From: Salinimicrobium nanhaiense
GTDB taxonomy: Bacteria; Bacteroidota; Bacteroidia; Flavobacteriales; Flavobacteriaceae
Assembly (NCBI GenBank): GCA_012038135.1
Contig: JAAVJQ010000009.1
Span: forward strand, 81,749-145,748
Direction: 5' to 3'
Length of the DNA stretch: 64,000 bases
Positions 25,035 through 34,882 of this stretch are shown in pieces (positions within the stretch are counted from its first letter, which is position 1; each line of letters starts with the position of its first letter). Below the pieces are notes generated by a model. The model saw nothing but the letters and a program-made list of their open reading frames with translations. It ran no database searches and was not told where the DNA came from. A program made the position numbers and the translations under genes.

Positions 25035-27989
25035 ATGAAATTCAGATTTTTACTAGGCTTGCTGCTTTGTGCCGTGACCGGGCTGCAGGCGCAGGAGTAT
25101 TTTCCTAAAAACGACGCCGTAAAGGCCGGGGTGAATACAAATTACACCGTTTTCAAAAATGCCAATATTCATGTTGATCCTAACAATCTCATCACCGGCG
25201 GAATGCTGGCAATGCGTGATGGCAAGGTGACTGCTGTTGGCAAAAACATTAAGGTTCCCGCCAATGCTGTGGTGATCGATCTAAAAGGAAAAACAATTTA
25301 TCCCTCTTTTATTGATCTCTACACAAACTTCGGAATTGAAAAACCAAAATCCCAAAACAACTCCAGATCAAATCCGCAGTATGATGCGAATCGGGAAGGT
25401 TACTACTGGAATGACCACATTCGACCAGAGACTACCGCGCTGGAAAGCTTCAAATACAATGATGCTGAAGCTGAAAAACTCCGAAAGCTTGGCTTTGGTG
25501 TCGTAAACACGCACATGCCCGATGGAATTGTGCGGGGCACAGGAATGCTGGTCGCTCTAAATTCCGAAGGCACCCAGGGAGATCGCATCCTGGATGAAGA
25601 ATCTGCTCAATACTTTTCATTTGACAAAAGTGGAAAATCGCGCCAGGTTTATCCTTCTTCAAAAATGGGAGCTATGGCGCTACTGAGACAAACCTACCTC
25701 GATTCAGATTGGTATGCTAAAGGCACTGCAGATAATAAAGATCTGGCATTAGAGGCTTTCAATGAGAACAGAGACTTATTGCAGATCTTTAAAACCGATA
25801 ATCTTCTCGATGAATTGCGGGCAGATAAAGTTGGTGATGAATTTGGAGTACAATACGTGATCGTAGGAAGCGGGAATGAGTTTGAAAGGCTTGATGCCAT
25901 TAAAGCTACTAACGCCACTTTTATTGTGCCTGTGGATTTCCCTGAACCCTTTGACATGGAAGATCCTTATATCGCAGCTTATGCCACGCTTGGGGATATG
26001 AAGGAATGGAATCAGGCTCCTGCCAACCTAAAATTGATGGCTCAGAACAAGATCCCTTTTACCATCACCTCTCAGGATGCAGAAAAGAATTTCCGTGAAA
26101 ACCTTTTGAAGGCAGTAGAATACGGACTGGACAAAAATGCCGCCCTTGCTGCTTTGACCACTGTTCCTGCAAAATTGATAGGACAGGAAAAAAGCCTTGG
26201 ATCGTTGAATCTGGGAGCATGGGCGAATTTTATTATTACCTCCGGTGATTATTTCGATAAGGAAACAACGATCTACGAGAACTGGGTACAGGGAGAAAGA
26301 TCTGTCATTGAAGATATCGACCTGGTTGATCTAAAAGGCACCTATGATGTAAAAGTAGGCGGTAACACTTACGAAATGAAGGTTACAGGAGAAGCCGGCA
26401 AGCCAAAGACAGATGTAAAATTAAACAACAATAAAATAGGTTCCAAGATCAATTACAAGAACAATTGGGTGAATATACTGTTATCTGCTCCCGATACCAC
26501 TAAAGCTGAATACACCCGTCTTAGTGCAAAAATTCCTGAAGATGCTAAAAGCTTCAGCGGAAAAGCCATTTTAGGAGATGGTTCAGAAACTAATTTTACA
26601 GCCACCAGAACTGCGGAAGCTTCAGCAGATAAAAAGGACAAAAAAGAGCCGGAGATTCCTAAAGTGCTGCCGGTGACCTTCCCAAATATGGCTTATGGCT
26701 TCGAAAGCCTTCCGAAGCAGGAAAACGTGCTATTCAAAAATGCAACAGTTTGGACCAATGAGGAACAGGGAATTATTGAAAACACCGACGTTCTGGTGCG
26801 AAATGGTAAGATCGCAGAAGTTGGTAAAAATTTAAATTCACGCGGGGCTAAGGTGATCGACGCTACAGGGAAACACCTTACCACCGGGATCATTGATGAA
26901 CACTCTCATTTAGCGGCTTCAGCTATCAATGAAGCAGGTCACAATTCTTCAGCAGAAGTACGAATGGAAGACGTAGTTGACCCCGATGACATTGGTGTTT
27001 ATCGCAACCTCGCCGGTGGGGTTACCACCATGCAACTGCTGCACGGTTCTGCCAATCCTATTGGAGGACAATCTGCAATTCTAAAAATGAAGTGGGGAGC
27101 TTCTCCTCAGGAAATGGTGCTTGAGAACTCTCCAAAGTTCATAAAATTTGCTCTGGGAGAAAATGTGAAGCAGGCGAACTGGGATAGCAATTCCAGATTT
27201 CCGCAAACCCGAATGGGTGTGGAACAGGTCTTCATAGATTACTTTACCCGTGCCCGTGAGTATGAAGCGCAAAAGAAAAGCGGAAAGCCATATAGAAAGG
27301 ATCTGGAAATGGAAACTTTGCTGGAGATCTTAAATGGCGAAAGACATATCACCGCTCACTCCTATGTACAGAGTGAGATCAATATGCTTATGACAGTTGC
27401 AGAACAACTCGGCTTTAAGATCAATACTTTTACCCACATTTTGGAAGGCTATAAATTAGCCGATCAAATGGCTGAACATGGCGCAGGAGGTTCTACCTTC
27501 TCTGACTGGTGGGCGTACAAGTATGAAGTAAAAGACGCTATCCCGCAAAATGCTGCCATCATGCACAACGCCGGCGTAACAGTTGCGATCAACAGTGATG
27601 ATGCTGAAATGAGTCGAAGATTGAATCAGGAAGCGGCAAAAAGTGTAAAATATGGTGACATTTCTGAAGAGGAAGCATGGAAGTTCGTCACATTGAATCC
27701 GGCGAAACTGCTTCATATAGATGATCGGGTAGGCAGTATTAAAGAAGGTAAGGACGCAGATCTTGTGCTGTGGAATGCACATCCTCTTTCGGTATATGCA
27801 AAGCCAGAAAAGACAATGATCGAAGGAGTAGTTTATTTTGACCTTGAGCGTGACAAAAAACTGCGCGAGGAAGTGGAAAAGCAAAAAAACCTGCTCACCA
27901 CGCAAATGCTTAAAGCCAAGAACAACGGCTTAAAGACTCAGCCGGTCAAAGATTCCAAAAAAGAAGAAATGCACTGTGACACCCTATAA
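25035..27989 (+). CDS. Secreted amidohydrolase-superfamily protein with two tandem barrels, 984 aa
   Basis: A signal peptide (about 1-19, GLQAQ) precedes two amidohydrolase units. In the first (about 40-425) the expected metal-binding HxH after the glycine strand is replaced (YPSFIDLYTNFG), so it is probably inactive. The second (about 570-940) keeps the ligands: DEHSHL (about 619-623), HSYVQSE, FTHILEG and the catalytic Asp in AINSDDAE. Substrate is unknown; related proteins act on cyclic amides or peptides. It lies 11 bp before a second amidohydrolase-like gene, so they are probably made together. Confidence 0.9.
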   Translation: MKFRFLLGLLLCAVTGLQAQEYFPKNDAVKAGVNTNYTVFKNANIHVDPNNLITGGMLAMRDGKVTAVGKNIKVPANAVVIDLKGKTIYPSFIDLYTNFGIEKPKSQNNSRSNPQYDANREGYYWNDHIRPETTALESFKYNDAEAEKLRKLGFGVVNTHMPDGIVRGTGMLVALNSEGTQGDRILDEESAQYFSFDKSGKSRQVYPSSKMGAMALLRQTYLDSDWYAKGTADNKDLALEAFNENRDLLQIFKTDNLLDELRADKVGDEFGVQYVIVGSGNEFERLDAIKATNATFIVPVDFPEPFDMEDPYIAAYATLGDMKEWNQAPANLKLMAQNKIPFTITSQDAEKNFRENLLKAVEYGLDKNAALAALTTVPAKLIGQEKSLGSLNLGAWANFIITSGDYFDKETTIYENWVQGERSVIEDIDLVDLKGTYDVKVGGNTYEMKVTGEAGKPKTDVKLNNNKIGSKINYKNNWVNILLSAPDTTKAEYTRLSAKIPEDAKSFSGKAILGDGSETNFTATRTAEASADKKDKKEPEIPKVLPVTFPNMAYGFESLPKQENVLFKNATVWTNEEQGIIENTDVLVRNGKIAEVGKNLNSRGAKVIDATGKHLTTGIIDEHSHLAASAINEAGHNSSAEVRMEDVVDPDDIGVYRNLAGGVTTMQLLHGSANPIGGQSAILKMKWGASPQEMVLENSPKFIKFALGENVKQANWDSNSRFPQTRMGVEQVFIDYFTRAREYEAQKKSGKPYRKDLEMETLLEILNGERHITAHSYVQSEINMLMTVAEQLGFKINTFTHILEGYKLADQMAEHGAGGSTFSDWWAYKYEVKDAIPQNAAIMHNAGVTVAINSDDAEMSRRLNQEAAKSVKYGDISEEEAWKFVTLNPAKLLHIDDRVGSIKEGKDADLVLWNAHPLSVYAKPEKTMIEGVVYFDLERDKKLREEVEKQKNLLTTQMLKAKNNGLKTQPVKDSKKEEMHCDTL

Positions 27990-28000
27990 TTAGTAAGAGT

Positions 28001-29314
28001 ATGAAAAATTTAAAAATATATATCCTGCCGGTCCTGCTTTTTATTGCAGGTTCTGCATTCGCACAACAAACTCCGGCGCCCGAACAGTCACGTCCCGTCA
28101 CTATTGTAGGGGCAACGGCTCATATTGGGAACGGAGAAGTGATCGAGAATAGCCTTATCATTTTTCAGAATGGGAAATTAACCACGGTAAGCGACGCAAA
28201 TTCCAGCGACCGCCAGTATCCGGGGACAGTGATCGATGCTAAAGGCAAACACGTTTACCCCGGATTTATCGCACCAAATTCCAGCCTTGGATTGGTGGAG
28301 ATCGATGCCGTACGACAATCTGATGACGAAGATGAACTGGGAGAGTTGCTTCCGCATGTAAGAAGCATTATTGCCTATAACGCCGAAAGTCAGGTAGTGG
28401 AAAGCATGCGCCCTAACGGAGTTCTTGTAGGACAGATCACTCCTCGCGGGGGAAGAATTTCGGGAACATCCTCTATAGTGCAGTTTGACGCCTGGAATTG
28501 GCAAGATGCCGTTCTTAAGGAAGACGACGGGATCCATGTGAACTGGCCAAGCAGTGTGCGCAGAGGCCGCTGGTGGGAAGGGGAAGACCCAGGAATTAAG
28601 CCAAGTGATGATTATCAAAAAGATGTGCGTACAGTGTCAGAATTCTTTAGCAATGCAAAAGCTTATCTGGCCGGGCCTCAGGAAACAGCAAATTTGCCAT
28701 TCCAGGCAATGAAGAATGTATTCGGGGGAGACCAAAAAGTCTATGTACATGCTAATGGTGAAAAGGAGATCATTGATATTCTTGCATTCAGAAAAGAGCA
28801 CAATCTGGATAACCTGGTGTTGGTGGGAGGATATGATGCGCTAAAAGTTGTAGATGAACTTAAGGCAGCAAATGTACCTGTATTGGCCGGAAGGGTTCAC
28901 AGCACTCCTAACCTTGAAGATAATCACTATGATCTGCCTTATAAACTGGCTTACCTGCTGCATAAAGAAGGCCTTTTGGTAGGTTTGGAGACCAGTGGCA
29001 GCATGGAAAGGATGAACAGCAGGAATTTGCCTTTTTACGCTGGTACAGTAACCGGTTATGGCGCTAACAAGGAAGACGCTTTAAAAATGATCACCCTTAA
29101 TACGGCAAAAATATTAGGAATCGATGACAGCCTTGGTTCTTTGGAAGCAGGAAAAGATGCCACTCTTTTTATAAGTGAAGGTGATGCTCTGGACATGCGT
29201 ACCAATAAGGTGTCACAGGCTTTTATCCAGGGTCGTGAGATAAGTCTTGAAAGCCACCAGACAGAACTGGCAAAAAGGTATTCAGATAAGTTCGGACAGC
29301 AGGAAAAGAAATAG
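28001..29314 (+). CDS. Secreted amidohydrolase-like protein lacking the HxH site, 437 aa
   Basis: A signal peptide (about 1-21, GSAFAQ) is followed by an imidazolonepropionase-like fold. It opens TIVGATAHIGNGEVIE and closes MITLNTAKILGIDDSLGSLEAGKDA. At the place of the metal-binding HxH the sequence reads YPGFIAPNSSLG, and the catalytic Asp strand reads VGLETSGS, so metal chemistry looks lost or changed. It is the second gene of a two-gene operon and may be a structural partner of the 984-residue protein. Confidence 0.88.
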   Translation: MKNLKIYILPVLLFIAGSAFAQQTPAPEQSRPVTIVGATAHIGNGEVIENSLIIFQNGKLTTVSDANSSDRQYPGTVIDAKGKHVYPGFIAPNSSLGLVEIDAVRQSDDEDELGELLPHVRSIIAYNAESQVVESMRPNGVLVGQITPRGGRISGTSSIVQFDAWNWQDAVLKEDDGIHVNWPSSVRRGRWWEGEDPGIKPSDDYQKDVRTVSEFFSNAKAYLAGPQETANLPFQAMKNVFGGDQKVYVHANGEKEIIDILAFRKEHNLDNLVLVGGYDALKVVDELKAANVPVLAGRVHSTPNLEDNHYDLPYKLAYLLHKEGLLVGLETSGSMERMNSRNLPFYAGTVTGYGANKEDALKMITLNTAKILGIDDSLGSLEAGKDATLFISEGDALDMRTNKVSQAFIQGREISLESHQTELAKRYSDKFGQQEKK

Positions 29315-29337
29315 TTCCTAAAAATGCCATTTTAGAG

Positions 29338-29374
29338 ACTGCCTGAAAACTATTTTTTTCAGGCAGTTTTTTTA
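29338..29374. terminator. Terminator after the amidohydrolase operon
   Basis: ACTGCCTGAAAA pairs with TTTTTTTCAGGCAGT and is followed by a T run. It also serves the convergent lipoprotein gene, whose stop codon overlaps its end. Confidence 0.9.
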
Positions 29375-29779
29375 TACCTTAAAATTTTCCGAATTGAGCA
29401 CTACCTGAGTTGACGGAAGTACGGGATTGCGTTCGTCTTCGGCCGTGATGAAGATCCTAATAGGTTCGTAAGGCGTAGTTGTGGTAATTTCACCGTTGTT
29501 TTTCCTGTTTATATTTAGGTTCCCTATGTTTATTGTACCATGTTCTTTGGTCACCATCCACACAACATAATGGCTACGGGCAGGAGTTAGTCTTCTTGGT
29601 TCTGCAAGGTTGGTCACTTCCAGATCTATTTCGTAGTTGTTATTATTATCTTTATCCACCTTTAGCACCGCTTCGGCAGCAGGGGCGACCTGTGAAACAG
29701 GAAATACTACTTTTTTTGAGCAGGCGCTCACAAGAATTGCCGCAAAAATAAAACTTAGAATCCTAAAGGAATCCTTCAT
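29372..29779 (-). CDS. Small lipoprotein of unknown function, 135 aa
   Basis: The start is placed at MKDSFRILSFIF, giving a clean lipoprotein signal peptide with lipobox VSAC (Cys20). An upstream in-frame Met (29812) would add an 11-residue charged leader. The mature part looks like one beta-sandwich domain (EIDLEVTNLAEPRRL, HYVVWMVTKEHGTINIGNL). It probably sits in the periplasm on the inner leaflet of the outer membrane. No known catalytic motif. Confidence 0.8.
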   Translation of the reverse strand: MKDSFRILSFIFAAILVSACSKKVVFPVSQVAPAAEAVLKVDKDNNNNYEIDLEVTNLAEPRRLTPARSHYVVWMVTKEHGTINIGNLNINRKNNGEITTTTPYEPIRIFITAEDERNPVLPSTQVVLNSENFKV

Positions 29780-29907
29780 TTTTAATGGTTTCTTCGTTTT
29801 CTCTTTTTCCATATAATTTCGTTTTTGAGTTAAAATACCTATTTTTTCTTGAAAAAGAAAAAGTTTAAGACCAGGTTAAGCTTTTCCTTCCTCTATCATT
29901 ACTTTTC

Positions 29908-29915
29908 TATCTTTG
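29908..29915 (+). promoter_or_regulatory. -7 box of the SpoU methyltransferase gene
   Basis: TATCTTTG ends 4 bp before the ATG at 29920. This exact consensus box implies a leaderless or nearly leaderless transcript. Confidence 0.6.
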
Positions 29916-29919
29916 CGCA

Positions 29920-30711
29920 ATGCAAAAATTCGTCAGCAGTCTCCAAAATCCGGCAGTAAAGAGGATCCTCCTTTTACAGGAGAAAGCACGCGCCCGCAGG
30001 AAAGAAAATGCCTTTGTGGTTGAAGGAATAAGAGAAATAAGCCTGGCCCTAAAAGGAGGTTTTAAACTGAAGGAGTTCTTTTTTAATACTGAACTCTTCC
30101 CTGCTGAAAAAATAAAGGATTTAGTTCCTTTTCCTGCTGAAGTCACCGTACTCTCTCCGGAAGTTTATGAGAAAGTAGCTTACCGCGGAAGCACCGAAGG
30201 CGTAATTGGTATTTTTGGAGCCAAGGAACTTTCCTTGAAAGATGTTCAGCTGAAAAATAAGAATCCTCTTGTTCTTGTAGCCGAAGCACCCGAAAAACCG
30301 GGCAATATTGGAGCTCTTTTACGCACTGCAGATGCGGCAGCACTGGATGCTGTTTTTATTGCCAATCCTAAAACAGATCTTTTTAATCCTAACATCATTC
30401 GCAGCAGTGTGGGATGTGTTTTTACGAATCAGCTGGCTACGGGTACAACTTCCGAAATAATTGACTTTTTAAAGCAGCGTAAAATTGCCATTTTTGGAGC
30501 CGCACTACAAGCCTCTGTTCCTTACCATACTGCCGACTTCTCCCGGGCCTGCGCAATTATCGTAGGCACAGAAGCCACCGGATTAAGTGAGGAATGGCTT
30601 GAAAACAGCACCCAAAATATTATCATTCCCATGGAAGGGGAAATTGATTCCATGAATGTATCAGTTGCCGCAGGTATCTTAATCTTTGAGGCGAAAAGAC
30701 AAAGGCGCTAA
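29920..30711 (+). CDS. SpoU/TrmH-family RNA 2'-O-ribose methyltransferase, 263 aa
   Basis: An N-terminal RNA-binding substrate domain (about 1-90, SLQNPAVKRILLLQEKARARR) precedes the knotted SPOUT domain. Motif 1 is APEKPGNIGALLRTADAA with the catalytic Arg; motif 2 is IIVGTEATGLSEEWL; motif 3 is IIPMEGEIDSMNVSVAAG. It methylates a ribose in rRNA or tRNA using S-adenosylmethionine; the target (such as rRNA G2251 for RlmB) is not decided here. Monocistronic. Confidence 0.92.
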   Translation: MQKFVSSLQNPAVKRILLLQEKARARRKENAFVVEGIREISLALKGGFKLKEFFFNTELFPAEKIKDLVPFPAEVTVLSPEVYEKVAYRGSTEGVIGIFGAKELSLKDVQLKNKNPLVLVAEAPEKPGNIGALLRTADAAALDAVFIANPKTDLFNPNIIRSSVGCVFTNQLATGTTSEIIDFLKQRKIAIFGAALQASVPYHTADFSRACAIIVGTEATGLSEEWLENSTQNIIIPMEGEIDSMNVSVAAGILIFEAKRQRR

Positions 30712-30845
30712 ACGCAATTCCGAATTTAAGATTCAGAATTTAGAATTCAGGATTACGAAACCACATCTGCATCCTCGGCGAAAATCAGCGGAATCAGCGG
30801 GAATAATTTTTTAAAACCTGCAACATGTAACCTGGAACGACCAAA
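30712..30845. repeat. Low-complexity intergenic word repeats
   Basis: AATTTAAGATTCAGAATTTAG words, then a CGAAAATCAGCGGAATCAGC run, then ACCTGCAACATGTAACCTGG. The words resemble those at 13844-13920 and the debris commonly seen in flavobacterial intergenic DNA. No gene. Confidence 0.6.
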
Positions 30846-30865
30846 ACTATTTCGTTCAGATCTCC

Positions 30866-30873
30866 TATTTTTG
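30866..30873 (+). promoter_or_regulatory. -7 box of the M48 peptidase gene
   Basis: TATTTTTG, 41 bp before the TTG start codon at 30915. It matches the -7 consensus. Confidence 0.5.
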
Positions 30874-30914
30874 GGTGGTTGTTTCTACTTATATTTAACC
30901 CAAATTAAAAAACC

Positions 30915-32147
30915 TTGACTGCAAATACTCTCTTCTACATTATCCTGGCGATCATCATCATTGATTTCCTGGTCGATCAACTACTGGATGCGCTAAATGC
31001 AAGACATTACAATGACCCCGTACCTGATTCTCTTGCCGATGTTTTTAATGAAGAAGAATATAAGAAGAGTCAGCAGTACAAGATGACCAATTACAGGTTT
31101 GGAATACTGTCTTCAACCTTTTCCCTGGTTGTTTTGCTGCTCTTCCTGTTCCTGGACGGCTTCGATCTTGTAGATCAAATAGCAAGATCGGTTTCAGATA
31201 ATGCAATTGTGATCGCACTTATCTTTTTTGGGATCATTATGATAGGAAGTGACCTCCTGTCGCTTCCGTTTTCCTGGTATCACACCTTTGTGATCGAAGA
31301 GAAATTTGGCTTTAATAAAACTACCCCAAAAACTTTCATTTTAGACAAGCTTAAAGGCTGGGGAATGATGATCATTCTCGGCGGCGGAATTCTTGCACTT
31401 ATTGTGTGGTTCTACCAATTTGCCGGTGACGATTTTTGGTGGTATGCCTGGATCCTGGTGGCGGTATTCAGCATTTTTCTGAATATGTTTTACGCCCGGC
31501 TCATTGTTCCTTTGTTCAACAAACAGACGCCGCTTTCCGAAGGTTCTTTAAGAGAAAGAATTGAAGCTTACGCACAAAAAGAAGGTTTTACGCTGGAAAA
31601 GATCTTTGTCATTGACGGCTCCAAAAGAAGTACAAAAGCAAACGCTTATTTTTCGGGCTTTGGTAATGAAAAAAGGGTAACACTTTATGATACGCTTATC
31701 AATGACCTGGAGGAAGAAGAGATCGTGGCAGTACTGGCGCATGAGGTGGGCCACTACAAGAAAAACCATATCATCATTAACCTCATCATCAGCATTATTA
31801 CTACCGGCTTCACATTGTGGTTACTGTCGCTCTTCATTGGAAATCCATTGCTTTCCGCAGCATTAGGTGTGGAACAGCCGGGCTTCCATATAGGGTTGGT
31901 TGCTTTTGGGATCCTGTACAGTCCGATTTCAGAAGTAACCGGGATCATCATGAATTATCTGTCCAGGAAATTTGAATACCAGGCAGATAACTTTGCGAAA
32001 AATACATATAAGGCACAGCCTTTGATCACAGGATTGAAGAAGCTGTCAAAGAACAGCCTTAGCAATCTTACCCCACATTCTGCTTATGTGTTTGTGCATT
32101 ATTCACATCCGCCGCTGTACAAGCGTTTCCGCAATTTGCAGGAATAA
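30915..32147 (+). CDS. M48 family metalloprotease (Ste24/CAAX-protease-like), 410 aa
   Basis: An integral membrane zinc protease. Helices occur at about 3-23, 62-82, 95-120, 150-170, 180-200 and, after the active site, 285-310 and 330-350. The zinc site is HEVGH in VLAHEVGHYKKNH, with the third ligand Glu in FEYQADNFA. The N-terminal layout matches the prenyl-protease type rather than HtpX. Bacterial members are quality-control proteases for membrane proteins. The start codon is TTG; no better in-frame ATG lies nearby. Confidence 0.93.
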   Translation: MTANTLFYIILAIIIIDFLVDQLLDALNARHYNDPVPDSLADVFNEEEYKKSQQYKMTNYRFGILSSTFSLVVLLLFLFLDGFDLVDQIARSVSDNAIVIALIFFGIIMIGSDLLSLPFSWYHTFVIEEKFGFNKTTPKTFILDKLKGWGMMIILGGGILALIVWFYQFAGDDFWWYAWILVAVFSIFLNMFYARLIVPLFNKQTPLSEGSLRERIEAYAQKEGFTLEKIFVIDGSKRSTKANAYFSGFGNEKRVTLYDTLINDLEEEEIVAVLAHEVGHYKKNHIIINLIISIITTGFTLWLLSLFIGNPLLSAALGVEQPGFHIGLVAFGILYSPISEVTGIIMNYLSRKFEYQADNFAKNTYKAQPLITGLKKLSKNSLSNLTPHSAYVFVHYSHPPLYKRFRNLQE

Positions 32148-32188
32148 ATGTATTGCCTGTTTTTAATCTTAATTGTACTTTTAATCTT

Positions 32189-34393
32189 ATGATGACGGAA
32201 GCCGCTATTGAAAAAGAGAATAAGGATATTGCACAGCAGTATAAGGAACTGCTGCGCATTAGCTACCAAACACTTTCTGACGAGGACAAGAAAATGATCC
32301 GGCAGGCTTTTGACATTGCGGTAGATGCTCATAAGGATCAACGCCGCAAGTCGGGGGAAGCCTATATCTTCCATCCTATTGCTGTGGCCAAGATCGTGGC
32401 TTCAGAAATCGGTTTGGATGCTACTTCTATTGCTGCCGCCCTGCTTCACGACGTAGTGGAGGATACTACTTATACTCTCGAAGACATCAAAAGATTATTT
32501 GGGGATACTGTAGCGCGCATTGTTGACGGACTTACAAAGATCTCTAACCTGGAGCATGATAAGGATGTTTCCCTGCAGGCAGAGAACTTCAGGAAAATGT
32601 TGCTTACCCTTAACGATGACGTGAGGGTGATCATTATCAAAATTGCAGATCGTTTGCACAACATGCAGACCATGGATTCCATGCGCACAGACAAGCAGGA
32701 GAAGATCGCTTCAGAAACATTATATATCTACGCTCCCCTCGCCCACCGCATCGGGCTATACAACATCAAAACCGAACTTGAAGACCTCGGATTGAAATAC
32801 ACCGAACCGGATGTTTACAACGAGATCCTTCAAAAGATCAGGGAAAGCAAAGAGGAACAGGATGTCTATATCGGGGAATTTACGCAGGTGATCAAGGATT
32901 CCCTGGATCGGGAACAAATGCAGTATACTATTAAGGGTAGGCCAAAATCCATTTATTCGATCCGGAGAAAGATGAAGAACCAGAATGTTGGTTTTGATGA
33001 GGTCTATGATAAGTTTGCGGTGAGGATCATCTATAAGTCTGATCCTGCAAACGAAAAGTTCCTTGCCTGGAAAATATATTCCATAGTCACAGATCACTTT
33101 AGGCCGAATCCAACCAGGCTAAGAGACTGGATCTCTTCTCCGAAATCCACCGGCTATGAAGCACTTCACATTACTGTAATGGGTCCTAAGGGCCGCTGGG
33201 TGGAAGTGCAGATTCGCAGTGAGCGCATGAATGAGATCGCAGAAAAAGGTTACGCAGCTCATTATAAATACAAGCAAGGCAATGGCGAAGATGGCCTGGA
33301 AGAATGGGTAAATAAACTACAGGAGGCGCTGGAAAATTCGGATGTTAATGCGGTTGATTTTGTAGAACAGTTCAAGCTGAACCTTTACTCCAAAGAGATC
33401 TTTGTGTTCACTCCGCAGGGGGAATTAAAATCTCTTCCGAAGGGAGCTACTCCCCTGGATTTTGCTTTCAGCATTCACACTGAAGTAGGTTTAAGAACAA
33501 GGGGAGCCAGACTTAATGGAAAACTTGTTCCCTTAAGCACTACTCTTAACAGTGGAGACCAGGTGGAGATCATTACTTCAGAAAAAGCCAAACCTAATTC
33601 CAACTGGCTTGACTATGCTACTACGGCAAGAGCAAGAGCCAAGATCAAGTCTTCTTTAAAGGAAGAAAAGAAGAATATCGCTGAAGAAGGAAAAGCCATT
33701 CTCGCAAGAAAGTTGAGAGCACAAAAGATTCCCTTCAATGAAAAAACAGTCAATGAGCTGGTGATCTTTTTTAAACTTAAGACCAGTCTTGATCTTTTTT
33801 ACCGGGTGGGGGTAGGAACCATAGACAACCAAAAGCTTAAAGATTATGCAGCTTCCCGAAGCAATGCGCTGGTTAGCTTCTTTAAAAGTAAAATGAGGAA
33901 ATCTCCCATGGTTGAAGATATTGACCGGGATGAAATTACCGCAAAATATGATCAACTGGTTTTTGGTAGAGATGAAGAAGTCCTCGATTATAAGCTGGCA
34001 AATTGTTGTAACCCTATTCCGGGGGATAATGTTTTTGGGTTCATTACTGTAAGTGAAGGAATAAAGGTCCACAAAAAGGATTGCCCGAACGCCATACAAT
34101 TGCAGAGCAATTTCGCCTACAGGATCATTCAGGCAAAATGGAAAGATTCTACGCAGGAGGAATTCAAAGCGGTGATAAAGCTTACCGGAATAGACAATAT
34201 CGGGCTGGTGAATGATGTCACGAAGGAGATCTCCAACAACATGAATGTCAACATTAAAAACATTAATTTTGACAGTAGCGACGGTATCTTTACCGGAAGG
34301 ATCACCGTGGTGGTTAAGAACAACAGTATCCTTAAGAAATTGATGGACCACCTTAAAAAAATAAATGGTATAGATAAGGTCTCACGTGAATAA
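32189..34393 (+). CDS. spoT: RelA/SpoT-type (p)ppGpp synthetase/hydrolase, 734 aa
   Basis: A long RSH protein. The HD hydrolase domain (about 50-190) has [21 protein letters not shown] and KIADRLHNM, with His-Asp intact. The synthetase domain (about 235-350) has [16 protein letters not shown] and [14 protein letters not shown] (about 395-455), a zinc-finger/CC region ([16 protein letters not shown]) and a C-terminal ACT domain follow. It should both make and degrade ppGpp in the stringent response. The start is placed at the ATG pair 32189/32192; the TTG at 32153 lies upstream of a -7-like TACTTTTA (32176-32183). Confidence 0.95.
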   Translation: MMTEAAIEKENKDIAQQYKELLRISYQTLSDEDKKMIRQAFDIAVDAHKDQRRKSGEAYIFHPIAVAKIVASEIGLDATSIAAALLHDVVEDTTYTLEDIKRLFGDTVARIVDGLTKISNLEHDKDVSLQAENFRKMLLTLNDDVRVIIIKIADRLHNMQTMDSMRTDKQEKIASETLYIYAPLAHRIGLYNIKTELEDLGLKYTEPDVYNEILQKIRESKEEQDVYIGEFTQVIKDSLDREQMQYTIKGRPKSIYSIRRKMKNQNVGFDEVYDKFAVRIIYKSDPANEKFLAWKIYSIVTDHFRPNPTRLRDWISSPKSTGYEALHITVMGPKGRWVEVQIRSERMNEIAEKGYAAHYKYKQGNGEDGLEEWVNKLQEALENSDVNAVDFVEQFKLNLYSKEIFVFTPQGELKSLPKGATPLDFAFSIHTEVGLRTRGARLNGKLVPLSTTLNSGDQVEIITSEKAKPNSNWLDYATTARARAKIKSSLKEEKKNIAEEGKAILARKLRAQKIPFNEKTVNELVIFFKLKTSLDLFYRVGVGTIDNQKLKDYAASRSNALVSFFKSKMRKSPMVEDIDRDEITAKYDQLVFGRDEEVLDYKLANCCNPIPGDNVFGFITVSEGIKVHKKDCPNAIQLQSNFAYRIIQAKWKDSTQEEFKAVIKLTGIDNIGLVNDVTKEISNNMNVNIKNINFDSSDGIFTGRITVVVKNNSILKKLMDHLKKINGIDKVSRE

Positions 34394-34398
34394 TCTTA

Positions 34399-34406
34399 TA
34401 CCTTTG
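34399..34406 (+). promoter_or_regulatory. -7 box of the Fur-family gene
   Basis: TACCTTTG, 10 bp before the ATG at 34417. It overlaps the end of the spoT gene region, so fur-purA has its own promoter. Confidence 0.55.
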
Positions 34407-34416
34407 CACCCATATC

Positions 34417-34872
34417 ATGAGCAAGAAAGTAGTCAATAAAAATGACCAGACCATTGTAAAGAATGTGTTTACAAAATACCTGGAAGAAAAAGGACATCGC
34501 AAAACTCCCGAGCGTTTTGCCATCCTGCAGGAGATATACAACAGTGAAGAACATTTTGATATAGAATCTCTTTACATCAAAATGAAAAACAAGAAGTATA
34601 GAGTAAGCCGGGCAACTTTATACAACACCATTGAACTTCTTTTGGAATGCGGGCTGGTAAGAAAGCACCAGTTTGGAAATAACCAGGCACAATACGAGAA
34701 ATCCTATTTTGACCGCAACCATGATCATATCATTCTTACAGATACGGGAGAAGTCATCGAATTCTGCGATCCCAGGATCCAGTCCATCAAACAAACAATT
34801 GAAGAAGTGTTTGACATAGAGATCAGCACCCATTCCCTTTACTTTTACGGAAACAAAAAAACAACCGAATAA
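34417..34872 (+). CDS. Fur-family metal-responsive transcription regulator, 151 aa
   Basis: A winged-helix DNA-binding domain (about 15-90: [35 protein letters not shown]) is followed by a dimerisation/metal domain ([21 protein letters not shown]). The metal ligands His/Asp/His are present, although the two C-terminal CxxC structural-zinc motifs are missing. It may be a Fur, Zur or PerR; the sequence alone does not decide. It lies 10 bp before purA and is probably co-transcribed with it. Confidence 0.92.
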   Translation: MSKKVVNKNDQTIVKNVFTKYLEEKGHRKTPERFAILQEIYNSEEHFDIESLYIKMKNKKYRVSRATLYNTIELLLECGLVRKHQFGNNQAQYEKSYFDRNHDHIILTDTGEVIEFCDPRIQSIKQTIEEVFDIEISTHSLYFYGNKKTTE

Positions 34873-34882
34873 CCGAATTTTT

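Noticed and set aside
33656..34351. 231-aa antisense ORF inside spoT
   Set aside because: Long shadow of the highly conserved spoT frame, with no domain.
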